A stretch of DNA of 64,000 bases, taken from Meriones unguiculatus. Its lineage: Eukaryota; Chordata; Mammalia; Rodentia; Muridae. The stretch is taken from positions 62,530,646 through 62,594,645 of the forward strand of contig NC_083358.1 in NCBI RefSeq assembly GCF_030254825.1. Direction: 5' to 3'. The notes under the pieces are model-generated. The model searched no databases and was not told where the DNA came from. It worked only from the letters and a program-made list of their open reading frames with translations. Position 1 is the stretch's first letter. Each line of letters starts with the position of its first letter. A program made the position numbers and the translations under genes. Positions 9,645-19,675 of the stretch are shown here, in pieces.

Positions 9645-10250
9645 CTGGGTTGCTAGTCCCAATGCTTTCTGGGAAGTCCTGGGATCTCTTTGTTGTGCTC
9701 TCCAAGCTTGGGAGGCCCAGCGCCTGGTGTGTCCAGGTTGTATGACGTTTCTGCCTGGTTTTGGTGAGTATATAGCGTATTCTCTGTCACTCTGGGATTG
9801 GGCGGGCCGTACCATCAGTGATGGCGATCCTGCGGAGCTAGTATGGTGTCTAGCAGATTCGTGCCCTGGGAGGATGGTGCAGCCGCTGCGTGAATCTGGG
9901 ACTCCGGGGCACGTACTGCTGGCTTTTGTCTGCCGCTAAAGTGCGTGGGGCTCTGTCTCAGCGGCTGTATACCCCAGGCAGTTAGGTCTGTGCTGAGAAA
10001 GATGAGTCAGCTGTGCTGCTGTGCAGAGGAGGAAAGAGGTCTGGGGGAAGGGAGTGCCACAAGAACAAAGGATCGTTTCTCTCCTTCCCCAAGCAAGTCT
10101 CCGGGTGACCAGAGGCCAAAGTTTTCACCTCCTGCGATGTTCCCTGCTGTTCAGAAAGCCTCGCTGTGGTTTTTCTGGATTGGGGGTCCTTCCATTCTCC
10201 AACTCAGAAGATCAGCTATCCCACCACTCAGAAACTGTGTGTGCTAGTCA

Positions 10251-10258
10251 CCATCTTG
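10251..10258 (-). promoter_or_regulatory. YY1-type site at the L1 5' end
   Basis: CCATCTTG on the plus strand is CAAGATGG on the L1 sense strand, about 16-23 nt from the 5' terminus. In human L1 a YY1 site at a comparable position directs accurate start-site choice. A role here is inference. Confidence 0.6.
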
Positions 10259-10273
10259 GCTCCGCCCCGCTGC

Positions 10274-10288
10274 GAATTCAGGATTCTT
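10274..10288. repeat. Target-site duplication, copy at the L1 5' end
   Basis: GAATTCAGGATTCTT, identical to 3219-3233 with no mismatch, directly abutting the first base of the L1. Confidence 0.92.
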
Positions 10289-10868
10289 AACCACTGCTGC
10301 TAGGAGTCTCAATTAGGGTCACTGCCATAGACTCTCAGGAGCCTACCATGTCCCAGAGATGCCCTCCAGACAATTTCCATTCTCTCTCCTGGTTCTCCCC
10401 TCCTCAGTTCTCCCCATACTTCATCCTCACCCCTGTTACCCTTCCCACCCATTCTCCTACCCTGTTCCCTCTCTCCATCTACTTCAGATGTCTATTTTAT
10501 TTCCTCTTTTGAGGGAAATTAAAAATCCTCCGTTGGGCCCTCTTTGGCTTCTTTGAGCCTGTGGATTGTAGCATGTTTATCATGTACTTTATGGCTAATA
10601 TTCACTTATAAGTTAGTACATAGCATGTGAATCTTTCTGGGTCTGGGGTACCTCAGGGTGATATTTTCTAGTTCCGTCCATCTGCCTGCAAATTGCCTAA
10701 TGCCTTTATTTGTAATAGCTGAACAGTATTCCACTTGTATTCTACATTTTCTTTATCCATTCTTCAGTTGTGGGACATCTAGGTTGTTCCTGGATATTAT
10801 GAATAAAGGTGCTATGAAAACAGTTGAGCAAGTGTCCTTGTGACATATTCTTAGGGCCATATATACTG
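10274..10868 (-). mobile_element. Older rodent L1 (Lx-like), upstream half of the split element
   Basis: It continues 2405-3233 across the younger L1. Read on the minus strand it contains the ORF2 C-terminal coding remnant (about 10580-10868, including the CAAATTGCAGGCAG region and the TAAGTGAATATTAG stop region) and then the proximal 3' UTR with a pyrimidine-rich plus-strand tract (10380-10500). It is 5' truncated near 10868. Confidence 0.75.
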
Positions 10869-11229
10869 TGAATGACCTCACATTATAGAGTAGATATCCC
10901 TAGAGCCCAAAACAGTGACAGACACATCATGGTGCTCAGAAACTGCAGAGATTAGTAAATTGTTTTATTTGCTTTTCTTTCACATTGGCAACAATAAAAA
11001 AAATAGTTAGTATAAAAATAGTTTTGTGCTCTCTGATGGCATTTTAGTAACTGATGTAAATAAATTGTAAACACATATAAAGGTAATATATTATAGGTAA
11101 AATGATCTGTGAATGTTTTTAATAATATGTACTGGAAAGTGATATATCCTGTCACACTTCCACTCAACACATTCTCAATACCAGAATAAATGAAGTTACC
11201 AGATATGACAACACTTATACAGAAAAACA
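10869..11229. other. AT-rich noncoding stretch
   Basis: No gene or repeat recognised. Confidence 0.5.
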
Positions 11230-11460
11230 TTTGGGGCTGGCTTACAGTTCAGTGGTTTAGTCCACTATCATCATAATAGGAAGCATGGTGCTGGAGAGGT
11301 CGCTGAGAGTTCTACATTTGGATCAGCAAGCAGCAAGAAGAGAGATTGACACTGGGCCAAAGCCCACCTCCAATTACACACTTCCTCCAACAAGGCCACA
11401 CCTCCTAATACTGCCAATCCTTATGAGCCAATGGAGGCCATTTTCATTCAAACTACTACA
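11230..11460 (+). repeat. Rodent medium-reiterated repeat (URR1/RMER1-like), truncated
   Basis: Word order TTGGGGCTGGCTTACAG, AGCATGGTGCTGGAG, CACTTCCTCCAACAAGGCCA, CACCTCCTAATA, GAGCCAATGGAGGCCATTTT. The same order is seen at 36304-36700 and 49493-49845 and inverted at 28621-28855, so it is a family within this window. I think it is a nonautonomous hAT-like rodent family, but the name is uncertain. Confidence 0.6.
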
Positions 11461-13948
11461 CTTATCTTAACTTTTGTATTCCTATTAAAGAAAATTAAAA
11501 GCATATTCATGTGAATTTTTTTGTGCTATTCCTAGTGATTTTGTTGTGTCAAAAGCTATAATTTTATCTGGGAAACATCCACCTCTCTTTACTCCACAGA
11601 GCAGAAGTACATACATTGCTTTTAACAAGTACCTAAAATGGTGATTTCCCTAATGGCTTAAATTTTTCTGATGGAACAAGAAAAATGATGTGTCGTAAAA
11701 GGAAGTGGTCTACTTATCTTTAATAGTAGGGGAGTATAAGAAGAGTAACATTGATTTGGCAGTCACATGGAAAGCTGAATTGACTCACATGCTAATGACC
11801 ATAAAGAGGTTATGGGATGGGAGAGGATAAAATCCACTTTCGGCAAATAGCATTAAACAGGAAAACTGTACATGTCTATATTGTGGATGTCTTCTTGCTT
11901 TCTTCCTTAGAGGTGGACGGTACCAAATCATGAAAACTGTTACCGAGGGGCCTGAGATGTCACTAACCATGTAAGGGACTTCTTGCCCAACTCTATGGAA
12001 TATGTTCTCTCAGCTACTCATGCTTGGAGTTCAGATGGGAGTTTTACATTACTGATGCACTTAGAGCCAATGGAAGAAGTATGAGTGGCAAACACATGAC
12101 CAGCTATTGAGCAATATAACTTTGTAACATTTTCTGACATGTTGCAGTCTGGCTGTTTCTAGCTCTTCCTTTCACATGCTGTATTTTCCCCCAATATCTA
12201 TGCTACTCAAGTCACAATGAAAATGGTTTCCCTTCTGACTGACTCTATTGTTTGTCTGGCATGTTTCTTTGCAGAGATAATTCTTGTCTAGTTGGGTCTA
12301 GGTTTGGTAATAGTTCTGGAGTAGATCCATATCAGCCTTACTGCTTTGCTCTATCCTTGCTTCTCTTACAAGGTCTACAGTGAACCTTTTGGAAAAACAA
12401 ACAAACAAACAAACAAACAAAAACTCTCTTCTCATCTTTAGGAGCATTTGAGTATTATTCATTTATTTTATTTTCCTGGAACTTGTTTCTTCCCGTTGTC
12501 TTTGTGTGAACAGTTGCTGCTGTTTGGTAGGTCTTAGCTGAAATATAATTTCTCCCATTTGGTCTGACTCTTTACAGACAGTGCTCGTCTAGGTATTCTG
12601 ATCTCTCCTTGTCCTTGGAGACTTACACTTAGATACTATATTTCACGTAGAGCTTTCTTGAGTACTATCTGAAACCCACTGGAATCATCTTCGAGCCAAG
12701 GGACAGGCTCTATATTTGACTCAAACTATGGGGCACCTTTCATACACACTACTGTATCTTCATGCGATCCAGCATGTTTAAAGAAGAAGCCTTCAACATA
12801 CAAGGTATGTTTACTGTATGTTTACCAGCCCCTGTGGATGGTTTGGGAAATCTATACCCTGTCACAAGTGTACCTGATTTAGAGTTTTGAAACTGGCATC
12901 TAACAGCACATGTGGCCCTTGATCCTTTTTGCCATACTCGTACCATTTATAGATCACAGACAACAATTGAAGGTACTTATGAATATTAAGTAGTTTACTA
13001 AATGAAGAGGACTCAAAACTTAGGAGATACTATGTAAATTTTTACTATTATTATCATAAATATTCAGTGAATAATGAATTAGTCATTAGCTGACTTTCGT
13101 ATTCTGTTCTCTTCCACTAGTGCTACCATTCACCTTTTGTTCTCAGCCTCATGTTCTTCTGTTTATCAGTTTCTGAAATCCCAAAGACCTTAGTTCTCAT
13201 TGGTGGGATTTTTCCCATTTTAGTCTTGACTTGATCATGAAATCCATAAAAAACACAATCTATGGAACAATTTCATCCATTCAGTTCTGGTTGATCTCTC
13301 TTTGGGTTTGATAAATGCTCGTGGTCACTAGTCTGCAAGACGCTGATGAAGCAATGATGTAGGCACTGGAACTCAACACTGCTCCCTTACTCCTCCTCAC
13401 GGCAGAGGAGCTGAAGTGTGCCACTGTCAGAAGTAATTCTGTGCCCACATAAATGACTGATCCTACTAGCACAGATGCTTTTACTGACAGATGAGTGAAG
13501 GGATTAAGAAATGCACCAGTTCAGGTTTCGTACCATCATCTCCTAACTTTCTGTCATCTTCTTTCATCTCTCACTTTCTTTCCATAAGATCCTTGTGACA
13601 GGGTTAGTCCCAAAGACTTCCCTTGATCAAAGAACATTCCCGCCTTTAGAAGAAGTAGTAGGTGGCAGGGCAAGTCCCAGGGGAAGTGTTGGGAGGACAG
13701 AGGAAACCCTCAGCTGTCACAAATTGGGGGGAGGAAATAACAAGCTAGATGACCAGGTGAGATTAACTTTGAAGCTCTGGTTTGCAATTACCTGTAATGT
13801 TTTTAATAGTTATATTTGGCAAGAATTTGGTAGTCTGGTAAGGAAGACAGGCTTTAAAGGTTAAGAGATTATCCTTCAGAGCAGATAGATTAAGGACAAA
13901 AGGCACTGGGATTTCATCAAAGAAACACATGGTATCTTTTGGCACATT
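11461..13948. other. Noncoding, no gene recognised
   Basis: Mostly unique-looking A/T-rich sequence. Contains a (CAAA)n run at 12392-12425. Open frames here are under 100 codons and match nothing I know. Confidence 0.5.
12392..12425 (+). repeat. (CAAA)n simple repeat
   Basis: Eight or so ACAA/CAAA units ending in an A run. Confidence 0.9.
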
Positions 13949-14007
<59 letters not shown>

Positions 14008-14055
14008 GTGTGTGTGTATGTATGTGTGTGTGTGTTAGAGAGAGAGAGAGAATAG
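13949..14055 (+). repeat. (TG)n microsatellite followed by (AG)n
   Basis: About 87 bp of TG with TATG interruptions, then an AGAG run at 14037-14051. It produces long Val/Cys and His/Thr pseudo-ORFs on the two strands. Confidence 0.95.
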
Positions 14056-14815
14056 AGAAAGACATTTTAAAAATAAGGGATGAGAAAATTTCAAAAGCAA
14101 ATAGTTTATTGAGAGTTTATAATAGACACTGTATATTGCTGAAGTTCTTGGGTTGCTTTGAGTTGGACAACAAAGTAGAATAAAATAAAACAAAACAAAG
14201 CAAAACAAAATAAAATGTCATTGTAGATGCTAGTGTTAAAGCTCAATTTAGAAATTAAACTGTTAGTAAAAATTTGGGCAATTTTCCTTAACTTTGTTTC
14301 TCTCCAAAGATATGATCAACAGTGAAGTGATTTACTAATTGAAATGTAAAATATCTTTAAAAATTTAGTTTTAAAGTTAAAAGTATAGTTTTATATAATA
14401 CACTAAAAGTTATAAATGTTTAAAAGTTAAAAAAATATTATATAACAAAATTTTTAGAGTGTAGCAAAGATACCACATAAATGAAAATATATAGCCTTAG
14501 ATGTTTATGTGAGAAGAAAGGCTGAAAAGTTTTAAACTGGTATTTAGCTCTCAAGTCAGAGAAAGCATAAGAATTAAAACCAAAGAAGGAAGAAGCAAGG
14601 AAGGGAGAGAGGAAGAACAAAAGGAAATGTTTAAAAAAATCATGGCAGAAATTAATAAAATAAAATATACGAAACATAGTGGTAAAGTCAGTTGAATGGA
14701 AAAAGTGCAGCACAAGGCACAGGTATAGATATTAAAAAAAACCAGGACACCAACACAAAGAAAATAAATTCAGTATAATGCTAAAAATGTGCAATGTAAA
14801 TGGATTTGAAAATTT
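14056..14815. other. A-rich noncoding stretch
   Basis: Contains an AAAAT/AAAAC-rich simple segment at 14177-14217 and many TTAAAAGT-type words around 14350-14440. No gene seen. Confidence 0.5.
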
Positions 14816-15305
14816 TAAATGGACCAGAAAAGCTTCCATTGAATTATAGTACACTAAAACCAACTAAAAAGAGAATTGAAATCCGAATAGACATGTCCAC
14901 ACTAACAAATCATTTAAACCATTGAAATTTCTTCACATTAAAACCACCAGAATCAACTGATCATAGAGATCACTCAAGGAACAGATAATCCCAGTAAAAA
15001 ACATGCTGTCCTAAGAAGGAAAAAAAATAGTGACTAGTCCTTTCTTAATTTTATTAAGCTTTTAGAAATTTAAAACCTAAGTAAGGACTAAAGACCTTTC
15101 TAGAGACCCCTCCCCCAAGAGAAGATATACAAACTGGAAATCATCATATGACATCATATGAGGGTATGCCTATCACAGTGCCTAAATTCCTAAACACATT
15201 CAATACCAAATGCTCCTGAAAAAGTAGGCCCCGAGCTGTTACTCAGTGCTGGTGAGAATGTAAATTAAACAAACAAACAAAATAAATAACAATCTAGTGT
15301 AGTCT
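14816..15305 (+). repeat. L1M-type LINE fragment, part 1
   Basis: Segments such as GGACTAAAGACCTTTCTAGA, AAGAAGATATACAAACTGG-like and CATCATATGA, followed by CAAATGCTCC and GGTGAGAATGTAAATT, follow the order of the C-terminal third of an ancient L1 ORF2. It continues at 16011-16345 after an insertion. The part before 15050 is less certain. Confidence 0.55.
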
Positions 15306-16010
15306 AAGATTTGGTTATGTTATGTAAATATGTTTTGTTGTAATTCCAAGTATGGGATTCAGAAATCCACAGCTGCTAACAGCCTCATGTTAGGGTGTAT
15401 GATCTTTGTCATATAAACAGCCCCATGACAGGGTGGGTGGTCCTTGTCAGCAGAAAACTGCCTCATGAAGGAAGCGTGTTTTTTTGTCAGGTGAGAAACA
15501 ACTTGGTGAGAACTCTGAGAATGTGTAAATAAAAAGCTGAGAGACAGGGAGAGAGAGAATGTTTCACTTTGAGATGCGCCTAGAGTCAAACACTTCTCAG
15601 AATGCTTCAAGAAGGTCGATGCTGCCCCCGCTGCTGCTGGTGGTCCTATTGCTGGATTGCTGGATTGCTGGATTGCTGGATTGCTGGATTGCTGGATTGC
15701 TGGATTGCTGGATTGCTGGATTGCTGGATTGCTGGATTACTGGATTGCTGGACTGCTGGATTCTTGGATTTATGGATGGTGGTTTGCTGGTTTGCTGACT
15801 CCTTCTGTTGCTGTGTTTGCTGCTGCTGCTGGCTTGCTGTTTTACTGGACTGCTGGATGTCCTGATGATGAAGAGTAGAATCATCCAAGGAACTACATCT
15901 AAAGAGGTCTACATCCCCTGTCCCTGCTTCCTAGGGCTGGGAGGTTGGAAAGGAGGTAGAGGCTTTAAGGAACCACAAATAAAGTAAGTTAAAAAAAAAT
16001 CAAAGCCTAC
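15306..16010. other. Insertion of about 704 bp inside the L1M, carrying a minisatellite and an A tail
   Basis: It interrupts the L1M between two copies of AGTCT (15301-15305 and 16011-16015), the L1 word at the break. It ends with AATAAA (15978-15983) and a run of nine A (15991-15999), and has another AATAAA near 15530. These ends suggest a polyadenylated retroposed sequence, although a 5-bp repeat is short for L1-mediated retroposition. I do not recognise the body. The central part is an 8-bp minisatellite. Confidence 0.45.
15651..15778 (+). repeat. 8-bp minisatellite (GCTGGATT)n
   Basis: Eleven perfect GCTGGATT units (15651-15738), then about five degenerate units. Because 8 is not a multiple of 3, each frame reads the same octapeptide cycle (Gly-Leu-Leu-Asp-Cys-Trp-Ile-Ala on the plus strand). 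The minus strand likewise reads a Gln/Ser/Asn/Pro-rich cycle. This explains the overlapping open frames here, which are not genes. Confidence 0.95.
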
Positions 16011-16345
16011 AGTCTGGCAATTTGCAAAAGAGTTTGGCAGGCCTTGCAAAATGTTAACTATTACTGACAAAACCACTTAGTCATGCTCTTATCAACTCAA
16101 AAGAGTTGAAAACATATCCACAAAAAAAAAATCCTGTTCTAGGATGTTTGTAGCAGATTTATTCAAAGTCAGAAGAAAGCAAGATGTTCATAAATAGGTA
16201 AATGGGCAAATAAGCTGTGACATAATTAGATGATGAAATATTATTCCGTGATAGGACAACGTAAGTTATCAAGCCATGAAAAAAAAGGAACTGTGAAGAC
16301 ATAATGTTAAGTGAAAGAAGCTAATCTGAAACAAAAATAAAACAA
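16011..16345 (+). repeat. L1M-type LINE fragment, part 2
   Basis: It continues the L1M: AGTCTGGCAATTT, GAGTTGAAAACATATCCACA, GGATGTTTGTAGCAG, AATGGGCAAATAAGCTGTG, TTAAGTGAAAGAAGC. This is the order of the ORF2 C-terminus and early 3' UTR of old L1s. Confidence 0.7.
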
Positions 16346-16789
16346 AAATATCTGACAAATGGTTATAAAATCAATATGAATATGCACAGCACAGATGATT
16401 TAAAAGTATAAGTTGGGCCATGCTATAGAAAGTTGCATAATTATTATATGTTTTCTTATGAAAATCATCATAGTGTGATATTGAATTAGAATTAGACAGT
16501 GTTGCACCATGAAGTAGAGTTTGGGGTTAACTGTGTAGAAAAGACCCATGAGCACACAGGATGACAGAAATCTGAGGTGCACCCACCATTTTAATATCTG
16601 GTAACCATTTGGGGAAAAGTTTCCTTCCTCTCAATAATTGTTCCCCTGTAGTGCCCCTCCCTCCCTCTTTTCCATACCTCTTTCGCTATCTCCCCCTCCA
16701 TGTGTGTATGTGTGTACAGGTTTGTATGAATTGACTCTGTGTGCATGTGTGTGCCCACACATACAAATTCAGATGTCAACAACCTGTGT
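16346..16789. other. Noncoding, nothing recognised
   Basis: A/T-rich, then a pyrimidine-rich piece at 16620-16700 next to GT-rich words. No gene seen. Confidence 0.45.
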
Positions 16790-17020
16790 CTCACTCTATT
16801 GATCACCACCTTATTTTTAGAGACAGGAATTTTCCCTAAACCTGGAGCCCAGCTGGAGAAAAATTCGGGTAGGCTGATGATCAATGAGCCCCAACAATCT
16901 GCCCCTCTAGTTGCAGATGTGTGCTCTCCCAACAGGCTTTCACATGATTTTTGGAATGTAACTCATGTCCTCACACATGCATGGTAAGCATTCCTGCATG
17001 AGCTATCTCCCTACCTCTTA
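16790..17020 (-). repeat. B4/RSINE1-like SINE
   Basis: It reads antisense: AGAGACAGGAATTTTCCCTA, CCTGGAGCCCAGCTGG, CTCATGTCCTCACACATGCA and ending GAGCTATCTCCCTACC, the antisense of the GGGGAGATGGCTC head. Similar antisense copies lie at 35320-35540, 44930-45135 and 46180-46385. Confidence 0.6.
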
Positions 17021-19577
17021 AAAACTTGAGCATTATTATTTCATAATAATCCATTTCTGGTTAATCTGATATTCCAATGTGGAAGTAAACATTAACACTT
17101 TCAAAATAAATTAGAGACTCTCTTATGATCTGAGTATAGAAAAAAGGTAATTCAATACTAAATCCAGAAGAAAAAGAAAATTTGACATTAGAAACTTTTC
17201 CCCAGTATTTGATATTAGTAGAGAGAAGAGAAAGGCAAAGACTGTTGAAATCAGTTACAGCAAACAAATAGGAAAACCTCATTACACCAAGTATCGGACA
17301 CCAGTACAAAGCATTAACAAAAGACAATGTCACAACTGAAGGCGAGAGGAGAAATCCGTTGACAGGGACAGGCAAAAGAGTAAAGAGAGTGACCACAACT
17401 ACTAGCACACAAACCACTGACTGACAAAGAAGGTCATCGTCTCCAGTCAGTAACACAGAAACACTGGATTCACTGCGCTACAAAACCTCTCAGCAGATTT
17501 GCAAAAGCAAAGATGTCTGAAAATAGCAAAGACTGGAGATCTAAGTAGACACCTTCATTCATGTAAACTGTCATCAGTGTGTGGGATCATGACTGAGTAG
17601 TTCTTATCACCCATCAACTACATACACAGGAGTATCCTGAGAAACCCAAGCTCTGCCCAGTGCACATGATTCATGAACATGCTTGCATACCAGTATCTTC
17701 CATACAGGGGGAGTTTCATACCGAAAGAGAAATAAATGGTGTCACTCATGACTAACCTTAGAATCTGGAACTGTTGCTGGCAAGAGGTAAATAAATATTG
17801 CTTAAAAATGTAAGCAAGCAAAATCAAAGATGGCATAATCATATAAGCCAATCATATGAACCTGAGGAAAGTCTGAGCAATCAGTCTAACATTCCTATCA
17901 TGATACCCATTTTGATAGGTCCATCCTGTGGGCTGACTGCCTGAATATATTGTCTTCATCTTTATCCCAAAGGCCATGCTTGATATGGCCACAGAATGGC
18001 TTGGGAGATTGCCTATTGCTTCAACAGCTCCGTGCAATACTCAGGGCTATTTCTTCATTTTTCAAAAATATTAATTCTCCCATAACTTTCATGTGAAAAG
18101 AGAAACCCTGAGAATTTCATGAGTATAGAATGCTCTCCAGCAAACACAATGGCAGCAGAAGGTAAGCCACTTCTACTGTAAGGTCAACAGCCCTGATGCC
18201 AAAGAACATAGGCCTCATCTCCAGTTCCTCCCTTCAGCTTTGAACACAGGCTCCTGGGAAGCTCCAGGTACCAGCAACAGAGGCTGACTGGAGGCATGAG
18301 AAAGAAGTATTATGTAGATTAAATCGTACTATTTTCTCGAACATGAGATTTAAAAAAAATGGGCCTGTGTACAAAAATGTTTTCACTAATCATTTTGGAG
18401 ATCAAAGATTTCATTTCCTAAGAGCTCAAACTTCACATCTTTCACCAAGGGCTTACTCTGAACTCTGTTTAATAATGGTGTAGAAGTCTTTTTTCCCTTC
18501 TCTTGAACTACAGCTAAAAGAGTTATAAAAAAAAAAGTTGTTTCAACACTGAAGCCCTTTAAATGACTGGCTCTAAGCACAATGTATAAAAAAGAATAAT
18601 TCAGACTTGGGAGAGCCAACTAAATAAACAGGGATGATAAGCCACCTATCTAACAATGTAGGCTCCCTGTCTTGTCATCAACACAATTATGTCAGCACAC
18701 TCAATCACCACATTGCCTTGACTTTAAAGCCGGGGACTGAATGCATGCTTGCAGAGTTGGAGACGGCAGAGAGGGAAGAGCTAGCCTACATAAGCCAGCA
18801 ATGTGACTCTGTAGTTATTCAGGGATTCTAAAGAAAAACAAGGTTATACATTGATAAAGTGCTTTGTTGTTGTATCAGTGTTCAAATTATTCTTATGAGT
18901 TCAATAGCATCTGTAATAACCTTCTGTTGATCCCAGACAAAAAGAGAGACTCCGCTTGTCGCATTCCCTCTGCATAGGAGAAACTGATTTACTACCTGAA
19001 GTGATAATTGATGGGATTCTGTTCGGTTTCAAGTAGAAATGAATAGCACAAGCGGTGAGTGTGGAATCTCAGAATAGCAAGATCCCTCAGAACACCCTCC
19101 TGACATTTTGAGCTAAAAACCATCTGTGACTAGACGTGACAGATTATAGACTGGTCAACTGAATAAAGAGCTGGGTCATGGAACAGGGAAAGACATAGCT
19201 ACCTCATCTGCCTATTATTTCTCTTCCATCTATCCAATGGATATCATATAAATGACACTCGATTTGCATTTTGATGTGACTTTAATTTCATTTCCTTCAA
19301 AAACAACTGAATAGCCACAAGAATCAATGTCTTTACTTGCATTTGAAATGGTATCTACAGACTGAAGAAGAGGGCAAGTACTTATCCAAATCCAGTGGGG
19401 AAGTTTGACTATCAGACTTTGAACAATAATAATTTGTTGTTGAAGGGAAGGAGAAGGCCAGCCTTCTATGCTTATTTAGGTGGGCTTTCACCGCACCAGT
19501 TCTAGTACATTGGCTGCTTCTACAGAGTAATAACCTTCTCACACAAAGGACTATTTCATAATACACATTGCCCTTCC
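17021..19577. other. Noncoding, no gene recognised
   Basis: Unique-looking sequence of average composition. The longest open frame (131 codons, 17061-17456 minus) has no recognisable motif and is a chance frame in my view. Confidence 0.5.
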
Positions 19578-19675
19578 CTGAGGGAGATACTATACCACCT
19601 CCACTTGACAGAGGAGTAAATTGAGGTTCCAGGCATCCATGGCAAAACGGGATTCAAACATACTCAGGTTACATT
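19578..19675 (-). repeat. MIR SINE fragment
   Basis: GATACTATACCACCTCCACT, TGACAGAGGAGTAAATTGAG and GGGATTCAAACATA follow the antisense MIR order, where the usual words are ATTATCCCCATTTTACAGA, GAGGAAACTGAG and GGATTCGAACCCA. Confidence 0.6.

Larger units (their letters stand above)
3234..10273 (-). mobile_element. Full-length rodent LINE-1 retrotransposon
   Basis: A complete non-LTR retrotransposon of about 7.04 kb read on the minus strand: 5' UTR (8870-10273), ORF1 (7703-8869), a 76-nt spacer, ORF2 remnant (3965-7626), 3' UTR with polypurine tract, AATAAA and an A-rich tail (3234-3289). It is bounded by a perfect 15-bp target-site duplication. The inferred first-strand nick on the plus strand lies between 10288 and 10289, within TTCTT/AA, close to the L1 endonuclease preference TTTT/AA. 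The host site is the 3' UTR of an older L1 in the same orientation. It keeps its whole 5' end, unlike most copies. ORF2 is broken, so it is not autonomous. Confidence 0.95.
8870..10273 (-). promoter_or_regulatory. L1 5' UTR and internal promoter region
   Basis: The region from the L1 5' terminus to the ORF1 ATG is about 1.4 kb and is GC-richer than the surrounding DNA. L1 5' UTRs carry an internal RNA polymerase II promoter. The first bases on the sense strand read GCAGCGGGGCGGAGCCAAGA, followed by TGG, which contains a YY1-type CAAGATGG word. It holds two imperfect copies of a unit of about 100 bp (9405-9502 and 9541-9644), a CA/GT-rich segment near 9036-9070 and a sense uORF of 98 codons (ATG 9815 to 9519). 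It shows no resemblance to Mus A, F or Tf monomers that I can see. Confidence 0.8.

Noticed and set aside
13763..14183. His/Thr-rich and Val/Cys-rich ORFs
   Set aside because: They are translations of the TG/CA microsatellite.
15651..15778. CRISPR-like direct repeats
   Set aside because: The unit is 8 bp with no spacers, in a rodent genome. It is a tandem minisatellite.
15559..15888. Overlapping Leu/Cys/Trp and Gln/Ser/Asn-rich open frames on both strands
   Set aside because: They are translations of the 8-bp minisatellite. Open frames follow from the repeat unit, not from a gene.
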